Shown piece by piece: positions 17,591-26,997 of a DNA stretch of 64,000 bases. Below the pieces are notes generated by a model. The model had not been told where the DNA came from. It searched no databases and saw nothing but the letters and a program-made list of their open reading frames with translations. The stretch spans positions 1-64,000 of the forward strand of contig JAFDYB010000042.1 of NCBI GenBank assembly GCA_018267655.1. The letters run 5' to 3'. Position numbers and translations under genes: made by a program. Position 1 is the first letter of the stretch, and each line of letters opens with the position of its first letter. The DNA is from Bacteroidota bacterium. Its GTDB lineage: Bacteria > Bacteroidota > Bacteroidia > B-17B0 > Aurantibacillaceae.

Positions 17591-18400
17591 TTAAACAGCA
17601 ACGTTGTGTTCTCTTAAAGCGTTATTGAGGCTGGTTTTTAAATCGGTACTTGATTTTCGTTTACCAATAATTAAAGCGCAAGGCACTTGATATTCGCCTG
17701 CAGCAAATTGTTTGCTGTAACTGCCTGGTATTACAACACTGCGTTCCGGCACAAAGCCTTTGTATTCAATTGGCTTTGCATTAGTAACATCAATAATTTT
17801 TGTTGACTGTGTAAGCACCACATTTGCTCCAAGCACAACTTCTTTTGCAAGTCTAACGCCTTCAACAACTATGCAGCGGCTCCCAATAAAACAATTATCT
17901 TCAATAATTACCGGAGCAGCCTGCACCGGCTCAAGTACCCCACCAATTCCTACTCCTCCGCTTAAATGAACATTTTTACCTATTTGAGCGCAACTGCCAA
18001 CTGTGGCCCAAGTATCAACCATTGTTCCTGTATCAACGTATGCACCAATGTTTATAAATGAAGGCATGCAAATAACTGAATTGGCAACGTAAGCACCATA
18101 CCTAATTATTGAACCGGGCACAGTACGAATTCCTGCTTCTTTCATGCCTGTTTTTAAAGGTATTTTATCATAAAATTGCTCCGGACCATCTTGCATTATT
18201 TTCATTGGCATTATTGGAAAATAGAGTATTACCGCTTTTTTTACCCAATCGTTCACTTTCCATTCGCCATCATTTAATGGTTCAGCTACTCGTAATTCGC
18301 CTTTATCAATTTTTTCAATTACTTGATGTATCGCAGTTTCAACAGTTTTATTTTTTAGTAAACTTCTGTCTTCCCAAGCTTTTTCAATAATTTCTTTCAT
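17591..18400 (-). CDS. dapD: Tetrahydrodipicolinate N-succinyltransferase
   Basis: DapD adds succinyl from succinyl-CoA to 2,3,4,5-tetrahydrodipicolinate in the succinylase branch of lysine and meso-diaminopimelate synthesis. The 269-residue length is standard. The N-terminal helical domain contains the substrate segment VRTVPGSIIRYGAY (here GIRTVPGSIIRYGAYVANSV), then come left-handed beta-helix hexapeptide repeats (CMPSFINIGAYVDTGTMVDTWATVGSCAQIGKNVHLSGGVGIGG), and the C-terminal strand domain ends LREHNVAV. ATG at 18400. It is convergent with rlmD and divergent from the nearby tRNA gene. Cytoplasmic trimer by family. Confidence 0.97.
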   Translation of the reverse strand: MKEIIEKAWEDRSLLKNKTVETAIHQVIEKIDKGELRVAEPLNDGEWKVNDWVKKAVILYFPIMPMKIMQDGPEQFYDKIPLKTGMKEAGIRTVPGSIIRYGAYVANSVICMPSFINIGAYVDTGTMVDTWATVGSCAQIGKNVHLSGGVGIGGVLEPVQAAPVIIEDNCFIGSRCIVVEGVRLAKEVVLGANVVLTQSTKIIDVTNAKPIEYKGFVPERSVVIPGSYSKQFAAGEYQVPCALIIGKRKSSTDLKTSLNNALREHNVAV

Positions 18401-18501
18401 TTTCTTTTACTTAAACTATAAATGTAATGTGCTAAAAGCGCAATGACTAAAAAGCTGCAAAAAATTTAATTAATTATTTTATTACAAATAAATAATATTT
18501 G

Positions 18502-18510
18502 TATATTTGC
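18502..18510 (+). promoter_or_regulatory. -7 promoter element of tRNA-Arg(ACG)
   Basis: TATATTTGC is an exact TAnnTTTGC match located 22 bases before the mature tRNA, as expected for a tRNA promoter in this phylum. No strong -33 TTG is seen. Confidence 0.45.
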
Positions 18511-18532
18511 GGCTCTCAATTTTACTGAGAAT

Positions 18533-18606
18533 GGTCCCGTAGCTCAACTGAATAGAGCATCTGACTACGGATCAGAAGGCTAGGGGTTTGAATCCCTTCG
18601 GGACCA
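18533..18606 (+). tRNA. tRNA-Arg (anticodon ACG)
   Basis: A complete cloverleaf: acceptor GGTCCCG/CGGGACC, D stem GCTC/GAGC, anticodon stem TCTGA/TCAGA with loop CTACGGA (anticodon ACG), T stem AGGGG/CCCTT with loop TTTGAAT, discriminator A. The CCA end is not encoded (CT follows). A34 would be converted to inosine by TadA, reading CGU, CGC and CGA codons. Confidence 0.97.
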
Positions 18607-18630
18607 CTTTTAATCCAATTATTTCTTTAA

Positions 18631-18831
18631 TTAATGTGCTTCTGAGTGTTCTGTAGTAACTTGCTCACTTGCATGTTCTTGATGCTCGCCGGATGCATGA
18701 TGTTGCTTAGGATCGCAAAAACTTACAAAAAGTAATATAATTATTACAGTTACCATACCTAAAATAAAGGGTACAGTAAATGAAACAGGTTTGTGTTCTG
18801 AAACGTGGCTATCGTGATTGTGTGCTCCCAT
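18631..18831 (-). CDS. Small histidine-rich membrane protein, unknown
   Basis: A 66-residue protein with a single membrane span (about 17-39, FTVPFILGMVTVIIILLFVSF) flanked by histidine-rich tails: four His in the first 13 residues and six in the last 25, plus one Cys right after the membrane segment. The composition suggests metal binding, but no family is recognised. It is coded on the minus strand between tRNA-Arg and a solute-binding lipoprotein gene, 52 bases downstream on that strand, so it could be co-transcribed with the latter. The clean composition and start make it a likely real gene; function is not inferred. Confidence 0.6.
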   Translation of the reverse strand: MGAHNHDSHVSEHKPVSFTVPFILGMVTVIIILLFVSFCDPKQHHASGEHQEHASEQVTTEHSEAH

Positions 18832-18883
18832 AATATATTTTTTAATGTTGCTAAATTAAGAGTATTAAATTAATAGAAAAAAA

Positions 18884-20536
18884 TTATTTTTTTACCTTTT
18901 TAAGGTTTAACAAATTCATTGGATTAATTGGCAGTCCACTTACGTTTTTGCTTACTAAGCGAATTACCTCATCGTAATATAATGGAATTACGGGTGCGTC
19001 TTCAATTATTAAATTTTCCATTTTTTGCACTAATTCAATTTTTTTAGATCTATCTGTTTCGCGCAGGCTTTTTTCGTATAAATTATCAAATTCAACGTTT
19101 TTGTAGTGAAAATAGTTAAATCCGTTCGGCGTAAAATTATTGCCATAAAAAATACTCATAAAATTTTCTTCGTCGGCATAATCAGCTACCCATGATTTTT
19201 TAAACATATTATATTCGCAACGATTTACGCCTTGGCTTAACACGCTTGCTTTTTCAATACTAACATTTAAATTGATGTTTATTTTTTGTAGTTGAGATTG
19301 TATAAATTCTACTTGTTCTTTATATGTTTCGGCAGTATATAATGTAATGGCAGGCAAACCTTTTCCATTAGGGAAACCTGCCTCGTCAAGCAACATTTTT
19401 GCTTTTTCAGGATTAAAGGTATAACCTTTTACTTTTTCAGGATTATAACTTTTCATTCCCTTTGGAACAAAACCTGATATTGCCGGCTCCCCTACATTAT
19501 TGCGCAAAAATTTAATTAATTTAACTCTGTCAAAACCATAATTAATAGCTTTACGAATAGCTTTTAGCTTAAGTGGCGACTGTTTAACAGATGGTATGTT
19601 TTCATCAATCAAAATGCCTATGTAATCTGTTTTCAAAAATGTTTGTTTTTGTAAATTAAATTTTTTTGAATACACATCTTTTAAATTTCCCTCTTTATCA
19701 AGCACTTCATTTATGTTTAAGGCATCGGCTCCGCTTAACATATCAAAGTGGCCGTTAAGCAGTTCCATAAATGCTGTTTCGCGGTCTTTAATAAACGATA
19801 CTGTTAGCGCATCAAGGTAAGGTAAGCGTCCTCCTTTTTCATCTTTTTCAAAGTAATTAGGATTTTTAATTAAAATTAATTTACTGCCTTCGTCCCAAAC
19901 ATTAAAATAAAAAGGACCGGTGCCAACCGGGTTTTTTCTAAAGTTGCTGCCGTACATTTCAATTGCTTCAAAGGGAATAACGCTAAAATATTTCATGGTT
20001 AAAATATTTAAAAAGGCGCTAAAAGGTTCGCTTAAATAAATTACAAAAGTACTGTCGTTAGTGGCTTCAAAACCTTTGTAAGATGTTTTTACCGACCTGT
20101 CAATATAATTTAATAGTGAAATGGCGTTGCTTACCTTTGAATCGAACAAGCGGTTAAAACTGTACACAAAATCTTTTGCTACAACTTTTCGCCCCATTCC
20201 TTTGTTAAAGCATTTATTATCGTGAAAATACACATCTGTTCGCAAGTTAAATGTGTAAACCAAACCGTCATTACTTACCGAAAATTTTTGTGCTATACTT
20301 GGTAATACGTTTAAGCTATCGTCCATTTGAACTAGCCCGTTAAATAATTGGTTAACAGGCCAAATATTTTCAAAACTTGAAGCTGCCGCAGGATCGAGCG
20401 AGGTAACCACTGCGCTTTCATTATAATTAAAAACTTTTTTTGAATCAGCTTTTGTGTTAGCGATCTCTTTACATTGAGTAAATAAATTAACTATAAACAA
20501 TAAGCTTAGTATTTTTATTTTAAATAGCTTAACCAT
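18884..20536 (-). CDS. Oligopeptide-type ABC transporter substrate-binding lipoprotein
   Basis: This 550-residue protein belongs to the SBP_bac_5 (DppA/OppA) family of extracytoplasmic solute receptors. The signal sequence ends in LFTQC with the lipidated Cys at about 22, so it is a lipoprotein. Family segments are SLDPAAASSFENIWPVNQLFNGL, YTFNLRTDVYFHDNKCF, NPVGTGPFYFN and IRKAINYGFDRVKLIKFL. The expected ligand is a peptide or similar oligomer. No permease or ATPase genes of the transporter are adjacent, so it is an orphan receptor here. It is in the same direction as the small His-rich gene downstream. Confidence 0.9.
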   Translation of the reverse strand: MVKLFKIKILSLLFIVNLFTQCKEIANTKADSKKVFNYNESAVVTSLDPAAASSFENIWPVNQLFNGLVQMDDSLNVLPSIAQKFSVSNDGLVYTFNLRTDVYFHDNKCFNKGMGRKVVAKDFVYSFNRLFDSKVSNAISLLNYIDRSVKTSYKGFEATNDSTFVIYLSEPFSAFLNILTMKYFSVIPFEAIEMYGSNFRKNPVGTGPFYFNVWDEGSKLILIKNPNYFEKDEKGGRLPYLDALTVSFIKDRETAFMELLNGHFDMLSGADALNINEVLDKEGNLKDVYSKKFNLQKQTFLKTDYIGILIDENIPSVKQSPLKLKAIRKAINYGFDRVKLIKFLRNNVGEPAISGFVPKGMKSYNPEKVKGYTFNPEKAKMLLDEAGFPNGKGLPAITLYTAETYKEQVEFIQSQLQKININLNVSIEKASVLSQGVNRCEYNMFKKSWVADYADEENFMSIFYGNNFTPNGFNYFHYKNVEFDNLYEKSLRETDRSKKIELVQKMENLIIEDAPVIPLYYDEVIRLVSKNVSGLPINPMNLLNLKKVKK

Positions 20537-20613
20537 AAAACAAATATGGCATATTAGCCCTAAATAAAATGGCTGTTAAAAAAAGTATGCTAACAGTTCA
20601 CTGTTATTAAATT

Positions 20614-21867
20614 TTAAGGCTGTGGTGCAGAGCCATCGGTAGGAGCATCGCCTTTTTTAGCTTCAGGGAAGTTAAATGACAACGAGAATCTAAAGGTGTT
20701 TTGCAATGGGTTGTTTATTACAGTTGGTATTAAATACGACATATCAATTGTAACTTTTGAATAGCTTAAACCTGCCCCTAAGGTAATGTATTGCCTAGAA
20801 CCTTTTGTTCTATCTTCATGAAAATAGCCTGCTCTAATTGCAAACACATTGTTGTACGAATATTCTATACCACTCGCTATATTTATTTCTTTTAACTCTT
20901 CTTTTGCGCCACCTGGTGCATCGTAAAACGATTGAAATATCCCTTGCGTTACAGGCACATTGGGGTCCATACCGGCAGCAATTTCTTTGCCTCCGGTTGA
21001 AGGATTAATTATAATGTTTCCATTTGCATCGCGGTTGTAAATGGGCGGAGTTGGTACTAGCAATTTATTCGCATCTACGTAAACGCCAAAAGTATTATAC
21101 TCATCTATTATCGTTTTTAAGCCTCCTCCTAAGCGCATGTTTTGCGGCAAAAAGTTTTTGTCGGTACCATTATAACTTAATTTATTACCAACATTTGTAA
21201 TGGCTAAACCGCCGGTGGCATAGCCTTTTTTATCTCCCATTGAAAATACAGGACTTTTATAATACATAGTTACATCAACTGCGGCTGTTTGTGCTGCTTT
21301 ACCTTGATTACCGCTCCCTGTAAATCTTCCTATTCCTGAGTTAATGTATCTTAAGGCAACTCCCATGCTAAATACTTTTGATAATTTTTGTGAAGCTGCA
21401 ACGTCAATTGCAAATTCATTTGGGTTGTATGAACCAATTGAAACGCCATTAATATCTGTTAAATCAATTTTCCCTAAACTAAAATACCTAAGTGAAGATC
21501 CAATGGTTGTGTTTTTTCTTACTTTATAGTAACCGCTTAGGTAATACAAATTAATATCGGGAACTAAGTTTCTTAACCATGGTGTTACTGTAAAGCCTGC
21601 ACCAAACTTATTTTTATCCATAAAAGCAAGCTTACTGCAATTCCAATGAATTGAATTTACGTCAGGATCGGTAGCAGCTCCTGCATCACCCATTGCTCCT
21701 TGTTTACTGTCGGGGCCAATGGTTAAAAAAGGCACCGCCGTTGTAATGGGGTTAATTGTTTGACCATTTAGTGCTTGTAATGCTATGGTATTTTGAGAAA
21801 AACTCTTAGAGTTATGTAGTAAAAAAAGTGCTACTAAACAAATTTTGAATATTATTTTCATTTTCAA
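20614..21867 (-). CDS. porV: Type IX secretion outer-membrane protein PorV
   Basis: PorV (LptO, PG27) is a FadL-like 14-stranded outer-membrane barrel that binds the C-terminal sorting domain of cargo and shuttles it from the translocon to the PorU attachment complex. The 417-residue product has a signal peptide (cleavage near SKSFSQ), the conserved start AVPFLTIGPDSKQGAMGDAGAATDPD with NSIHWNCSKLAF, repeating amphipathic strands and a final barrel strand (NTFRFSLSFNF) followed by an unusual Asp/Pro-rich tail. It lies 14 bases after porU in the same direction, the usual arrangement, so the two are an operon. Confidence 0.95.
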   Translation of the reverse strand: MKMKIIFKICLVALFLLHNSKSFSQNTIALQALNGQTINPITTAVPFLTIGPDSKQGAMGDAGAATDPDVNSIHWNCSKLAFMDKNKFGAGFTVTPWLRNLVPDINLYYLSGYYKVRKNTTIGSSLRYFSLGKIDLTDINGVSIGSYNPNEFAIDVAASQKLSKVFSMGVALRYINSGIGRFTGSGNQGKAAQTAAVDVTMYYKSPVFSMGDKKGYATGGLAITNVGNKLSYNGTDKNFLPQNMRLGGGLKTIIDEYNTFGVYVDANKLLVPTPPIYNRDANGNIIINPSTGGKEIAAGMDPNVPVTQGIFQSFYDAPGGAKEELKEINIASGIEYSYNNVFAIRAGYFHEDRTKGSRQYITLGAGLSYSKVTIDMSYLIPTVINNPLQNTFRFSLSFNFPEAKKGDAPTDGSAPQP

Positions 21868-21881
21868 GGGTTACAAATTTA

Positions 21882-24800
21882 CTAATTTAAAATCACTAAT
21901 TTTTCAATTTTTTCAGCTTTTTGATTTTGATTATCTACTATTGCTAATTTATAGATGTAAACTCCCCTGCCAAGTTTATCTCCATAATCATCTTTTCCGT
22001 CCCAAGGAATGGCTTCGGGTCTAAAGCCATCGCAGCTAACGCTTGTATGAAAGGTTTTAACAACTTTACCACTAATGGTAAAAATTTGCAAGGATACTTG
22101 TAATGGATTGCATGGTTGGTTATATTCAAAGTAAAACTTAGTGGCAGTTGTAAACGGATTAGGATAATTTAACACGTGAGTGAGTGCTAATTGCGCACTG
22201 TTTGCCACCACAAAATCAAGATGCCCCACACTTGAATTGTTTTGAATATCCCATGCTTTAAATGTTAATTGATGAGGACCGTTGCTTAATTGATTAAACG
22301 GATACCTTACCCTGCCGCTTTGATAGCTGTTTATACTAGGTTCATAATAAGTATTTAAAATAATTTGACTACTTGTATTTGCATCAAGCACTACTGATAA
22401 ATCGTGCCCTATACCTAAACCCGACATGTTAATTCCACTCGAATCAATTAAATTTGCATAAAATATAGGGCTCTCATTTGTAGTGCCTCCTTCTACAAAA
22501 TTAGTACTATTCATAAACAACGTCATACTTGGGCCTTGGTTATCTACTATTACTGAGCTAGATGAATATCCTCCTGCAATTATTTGTGTGTAACTACCGC
22601 TTGCATCTATGGTGCCGTTAGTTGCGTAATATGATATTTTTGCCCTGCCTTGTGCAAAGCCAATGTCTTTTGGCACTATAAACGAAAATGAAAAATTTCC
22701 ATTTATTACAGATGATTTGCCTTTGTAAATAACATCTTTTTGTGAATTGACTGTAAATGTGGTGCCTAGTCCGGCAATAGTACCTGTTAAAACACTTACT
22801 TTGTTAAACACACTTGGATATATTATGCCATTAAAATTAGTTAAGAGACTACCTAAAGTATCGGTAATGGCGCCACTAATAGTCATTTTTTTTAATGAAG
22901 TTAGGGTGTCGCTGCTGGTAATACTTACATTATTTAAATTTATTTTTTGAGTTTTTGCTTTTTGGGTTGGAATTGCCGGAGTAATTGCCGGATCGCCAAA
23001 TAAATGAAAATTACCAAAGTATATATTCGTGCCTACGTATGCTTTTGTGAGTTTTATAACATCGCCAAGTGTGGGGATTTTACCTGCTATTTTGCTAAAA
23101 AAGTAATTATAAAAAACAGTATTTAAAACCAAATTAGTGCTTGCAATGGCTAATCTGCAAGTAGAAAATAGTGAAACAGCACCGCCACTCGGGTTTAGCA
23201 AACATAATTCTCCTGCCGAAACCCTTGCCGGGTTATCATATCTTGTAAACTCGCAAGTGGCTGTAACAAAAATCGGTAAATTAATTTTATTAGTCCATGC
23301 ATTTATTTTATTTATGTCTATTAGTCTGGCAGCACTTAAGCTTAACTCGCTGCCGTGCCCAACATAGTTTACCAAAAGTGCGCCATTGGCAATTCTGTTT
23401 TGAAACTCATTATCGGCATCAGGGTATTGTACATTACCGGCCGTTGAAAATGACTGATAGGTATCTAAATAAATTTTCTCAACATTTATATTTGGTGCTA
23501 GGGGTGTAAAGCTGTTGCATAAAGATTCGCAATCACTTGAAAAAAGTCCTCCTTCGCCGGCATCAGCAATTAATACTAACCAGTTACGCCAATCGCGCAT
23601 GGTTAAAGTGTTTCCAAAACAATTAGTGGGGCCTTGATTAAAAATTGCATTCCCATCTTTTGAATAATAAGTTTCTATTTTTGACACTACGCCTTCCATA
23701 TCCGATTGTGTTACAGCGATTATACGTCCTACGCCCAAGTCAACTATTTGTGGATTTCCAGTAAATTCATTTAGCGCATCAAAGCCTTCGTTAGGATCCA
23801 TCATTCCAAAAAAATCATCTGAGGTTAAGCTGCCTACGGCATCTGTTGAGTTCCAACTTTGATACGTGGGTATTAAATTTGTGTTGCCATTAATATTTCT
23901 AAAGCGATTCATGTAAGAGCCATTTCCAAGTAAACATAAATATTTTACTTGTTTGCCTAAGCCAATATTGCGGGAGTATAGCATGCGTGTAAAATCTCTA
24001 ATTGCTGAAACATCAGGCTTCCCACTTGAAAATTCATTATAAATTTGTTCAGTAGTAACTATTGCATAAGTTAAGCCTTCGTTTTGTTGGTGTAGATTTG
24101 CCAAGCGTTGGGCATGCGATAAAAAAAGCGGGTGAGTTACCAACACGTAATCTGCTTGGGCAATGTTATGTATGTTTTGATTTGTAATTTTACCTACATA
24201 GCTGGGCGTGTAGGTATTTGCTGTAGTAAAAGCGGCAAACTCAATAACCGAATCAGTTGCACATGTATATGAAATAGAAGTTCCTGTTTGCACGTATTTT
24301 TGATTACTTACATTCAAAATATCGCTAACGTTCCAAATGTTTAATGTTTGTGTATTGTAAGCTGTGAGCTGAAATGAAGTTATGTTACCCGGTGCTGCCA
24401 CGCGGCTGTCTCTATAATTAAATTGATTTACATTTGACAGTAAATTTGCCCTAGCATTAACCATTACTTTTTGCACCCAACCAATTCCGTTAGGAGTATT
24501 TCTAATTAAATTTAAGTTAATAGCATTGGGCGATGTGTTTAATGCTTTGCCTCTTAAACTATCCATATTAGCGTATAAACCTTGCCAATCTAGTAAATTT
24601 ACCGAAGCAACATTGTCTGCAACATTAATACCATTGCCTGTAAGCGTAAAAGGTAAGCTGCTCGAACTTCTTCCGGCAATTATGCCAATACTCCTAATAG
24701 TATCATTAACAACATACCCGGCATCATTCCAACCAAAATTAAATGAATTTACAACGTCAAAATATTGTCCAAATAAAAACCTGCCACTATTCATAATATT

Positions 24801-25871
24801 AGTGGTTGCTAACTCATTTGTATTGTAATAATCATAAGTGTTTGTAGTGGCGTTATTTGTTATGTTTAACGAAGGTAAGTCAATAATCCGCTTACCGGCA
24901 CCCAAACTAGTGGTAATGAAATAAAAAGATGTATCAGAGTACAAATTTCGGTTAGATGTAAAAAGTAAATTATTTTTTTTATTTGCGGGGTTGGCGTCAT
25001 AACTGCTTTTATATTTCCAAGAGGTTGTTCCCGTGGCATAAAATAAAACATAGTCACTTGCATCAAATATACCATCGCTTTCACCAATTACCCGTATTGC
25101 GTTTTCTTGCAAGTCATCGTATCTAAAATCTTTGTTCCTCTCGGGTAACATAGCTCCACCGTTACCATATATTCTAATGTTTCGCGGGTCAAATGTGCTT
25201 ACATCTATTCCCATTGATGTAAAAAAACTTTTATCTATTTTGTAAACACCTGTGGTAGTTATACCAATTTTAAACCAATTGCCGGTTGCAAGTACGGAAC
25301 TGTTTGTAAACGAAGCTGCCGAGCTTTGCGCTTTTGCATTATAGTCAACATTGTTGGTATAGCTCCATGTTATATCGTAACTTACTAGTTCCTCAAATTG
25401 GCCGTTTTGATACCTGAAAGGAATAATAAGTGTATTATTTAAGTTTTTACCCGTTGAGTAGGCATTGTAATGGGTTAATTTAAAATCAGAACCAATGTAT
25501 TTGGCATAGTATTTTTGAAGCAACGAAGCTGTTTTTTGTTCTACTTTACTCACATTTTTTACTACTAAATGTGGGTTTGCAGACTGGTTCAAGGGCGTTT
25601 CTTTTTGAACGCTATAGTAAGGTAAAAAACCACGTTTAAAATCATAAAAACAATTCAACAGCTCTATTTTAACTTTAGAGGTATCTTCATCAAACACTCT
25701 AACAATATTAGTAGTTGGCACTAAAACTGCTGTTGCATTTGAGTAAACAGGAGAGCTTGTCGGCAAATTTTGTTGAAACGAAACCTTTTTTTGAGAAAAA
25801 ACGTTTAACTCAAATAATAAAAAAGTAATCATTAAAAAAAAGCACCAATTATTTATTTTTTTATAGCTCAT
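21882..25871 (-). CDS. porU: Type IX secretion C-terminal signal peptidase PorU
   Basis: PorU is the gingipain-family (C25) cell-surface sortase that removes the C-terminal sorting domain of T9SS cargo and transfers the cargo to A-LPS. The 1329-residue protein has an N-terminal signal, a pro-like region, and the C25 catalytic domain with the His in NYVGHGSE (about 839) and the Cys in TATCEFTRYDNP (about 873). It ends with its own C-terminal domain (YPNPFTTATKFYFEYN ... GRGVYIYKLAIVDNQNQKAEKIEKLVILN), which in the family stays attached. Both catalytic residues are present. It is upstream of porV (14-base gap) and divergent from the porP/sprF-like gene. Confidence 0.95.
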   Translation of the reverse strand: MSYKKINNWCFFLMITFLLFELNVFSQKKVSFQQNLPTSSPVYSNATAVLVPTTNIVRVFDEDTSKVKIELLNCFYDFKRGFLPYYSVQKETPLNQSANPHLVVKNVSKVEQKTASLLQKYYAKYIGSDFKLTHYNAYSTGKNLNNTLIIPFRYQNGQFEELVSYDITWSYTNNVDYNAKAQSSAASFTNSSVLATGNWFKIGITTTGVYKIDKSFFTSMGIDVSTFDPRNIRIYGNGGAMLPERNKDFRYDDLQENAIRVIGESDGIFDASDYVLFYATGTTSWKYKSSYDANPANKKNNLLFTSNRNLYSDTSFYFITTSLGAGKRIIDLPSLNITNNATTNTYDYYNTNELATTNIMNSGRFLFGQYFDVVNSFNFGWNDAGYVVNDTIRSIGIIAGRSSSSLPFTLTGNGINVADNVASVNLLDWQGLYANMDSLRGKALNTSPNAINLNLIRNTPNGIGWVQKVMVNARANLLSNVNQFNYRDSRVAAPGNITSFQLTAYNTQTLNIWNVSDILNVSNQKYVQTGTSISYTCATDSVIEFAAFTTANTYTPSYVGKITNQNIHNIAQADYVLVTHPLFLSHAQRLANLHQQNEGLTYAIVTTEQIYNEFSSGKPDVSAIRDFTRMLYSRNIGLGKQVKYLCLLGNGSYMNRFRNINGNTNLIPTYQSWNSTDAVGSLTSDDFFGMMDPNEGFDALNEFTGNPQIVDLGVGRIIAVTQSDMEGVVSKIETYYSKDGNAIFNQGPTNCFGNTLTMRDWRNWLVLIADAGEGGLFSSDCESLCNSFTPLAPNINVEKIYLDTYQSFSTAGNVQYPDADNEFQNRIANGALLVNYVGHGSELSLSAARLIDINKINAWTNKINLPIFVTATCEFTRYDNPARVSAGELCLLNPSGGAVSLFSTCRLAIASTNLVLNTVFYNYFFSKIAGKIPTLGDVIKLTKAYVGTNIYFGNFHLFGDPAITPAIPTQKAKTQKINLNNVSITSSDTLTSLKKMTISGAITDTLGSLLTNFNGIIYPSVFNKVSVLTGTIAGLGTTFTVNSQKDVIYKGKSSVINGNFSFSFIVPKDIGFAQGRAKISYYATNGTIDASGSYTQIIAGGYSSSSVIVDNQGPSMTLFMNSTNFVEGGTTNESPIFYANLIDSSGINMSGLGIGHDLSVVLDANTSSQIILNTYYEPSINSYQSGRVRYPFNQLSNGPHQLTFKAWDIQNNSSVGHLDFVVANSAQLALTHVLNYPNPFTTATKFYFEYNQPCNPLQVSLQIFTISGKVVKTFHTSVSCDGFRPEAIPWDGKDDYGDKLGRGVYIYKLAIVDNQNQKAEKIEKLVILN

Positions 25872-25961
25872 AATGTAACCTACGCAAAGGTATGCGCATT
25901 TATTAACGAAATATATATTTTTTTATTGTAATTATTTTTTATTTGATTAAAAATTTATTGT

Positions 25962-25969
25962 TATATTTG
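25962..25969 (+). promoter_or_regulatory. -7 element upstream of the PorP/SprF-like gene
   Basis: TATATTTG matches TAnnTTTG and ends 25 bases before the ATG. A TTG at 25943-25945 gives a 16-base spacer, slightly short. It sits in the divergent gap with porU. Confidence 0.4.
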
Positions 25970-25994
25970 TAAAATAGGCTTATTAACATTATTT

Positions 25995-26942
25995 ATGACT
26001 AAACGCATTTGTTTGCCACTGTTACTGTTGATGGTAATTTTTTCTGATCTGAAGGCGCAAGATCCTCAATTTACGCAGTTCTATGCGAACCCACTTTATT
26101 TGAATCCTGCCTTTGCAGGTACTGCTCGTTGTCCAAGGGTGTGTATGAATTACCGTAACCAATGGCCAAATTTATCCGGCACTTACGTTACCTACTCTGC
26201 GTCTTACGATATGCACATAAACGCTTTAGCTGGTGGTTTAGGTGTTTTAGCAACAACCGATGATCAAGCAAGAGGAACTTTAAAAACAACTAATTTAAGC
26301 CTTATTTACTCTTATTTAGCACCCATCACTCGCGAATTTTCAATGAAATTTGGTATCCAAGCTACTTATTTGCAAAAAGCACTTGATCGTAACAAATTAA
26401 ATTTTGGCGATATGATTGACCCACGTAGAGGTTTTGTTTGGAACACTCAAGAAGCAATTCCTGCAAATAATAAACAAAACGTTGATTTTTCTGCCGGATT
26501 ATTGGGTTACAGTAAACACTACTTTTTTGGTTTTGCCGCTAACCATATTAATCAACCTGATGAGGGTTTACTAGGTCAATCAAAGCTGCCCACTAAATTT
26601 ACAGGGCATGCAGGCGCTATTATTCCTTTAGAAAAAGGAAATGAGAGCTACCTCTCGCCAAATATATTGTTTCAGGCTCAACAAAAATTTATGCAACTAA
26701 ATATAGGTTTGTATTATGTTAAGGGAGCTTTTGTAGCCGGATTGTGGTACAGAAATGCCGACGCCGTTATAGCATTGGTTGGTTTCCAAAATAGTTTTTT
26801 TAAGTTTGGATATAGTTATGATGTAACTATCTCAAAATTAGCAGGTAACACAGCCGGTTCACACGAAATTTCACTCCAAATGCAGTTTGAGTGCAAACCT
26901 AAAAGAAAGAAATATAGAACTATAAGTTGTCCGTCATTTTAA
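25995..26942 (+). CDS. PorP/SprF-family type IX secretion membrane protein
   Basis: The 315-residue protein has a signal peptide (cleavage after LKAQ) followed by the family hallmark DPQFTQFYANPLYLNPAFAGT and NYRNQWP, and then alternating strands of an outer-membrane barrel ending ISLQMQFEC. PorP is associated with the T9SS ring/translocon; SprF paralogs help secrete particular adhesins, and many genomes carry several copies. With no partner sprB-like gene next to it I do not choose between PorP and SprF. It starts the plus-strand group leading to gldJ, with a 55-base gap to gldJ. Confidence 0.88.
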   Translation: MTKRICLPLLLLMVIFSDLKAQDPQFTQFYANPLYLNPAFAGTARCPRVCMNYRNQWPNLSGTYVTYSASYDMHINALAGGLGVLATTDDQARGTLKTTNLSLIYSYLAPITREFSMKFGIQATYLQKALDRNKLNFGDMIDPRRGFVWNTQEAIPANNKQNVDFSAGLLGYSKHYFFGFAANHINQPDEGLLGQSKLPTKFTGHAGAIIPLEKGNESYLSPNILFQAQQKFMQLNIGLYYVKGAFVAGLWYRNADAVIALVGFQNSFFKFGYSYDVTISKLAGNTAGSHEISLQMQFECKPKRKKYRTISCPSF

Positions 26943-26997
26943 TTATTTTTGTAACCTTTTTATAAATAATACGTTATAGCGTTAAGTTAGATTCAAT

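Noticed and set aside
18533-18606. tRNA-Arg as an integration site of a genomic island
   Set aside because: No integrase and no repeated tRNA 3' end were found in the flanks; the neighbouring genes are housekeeping.
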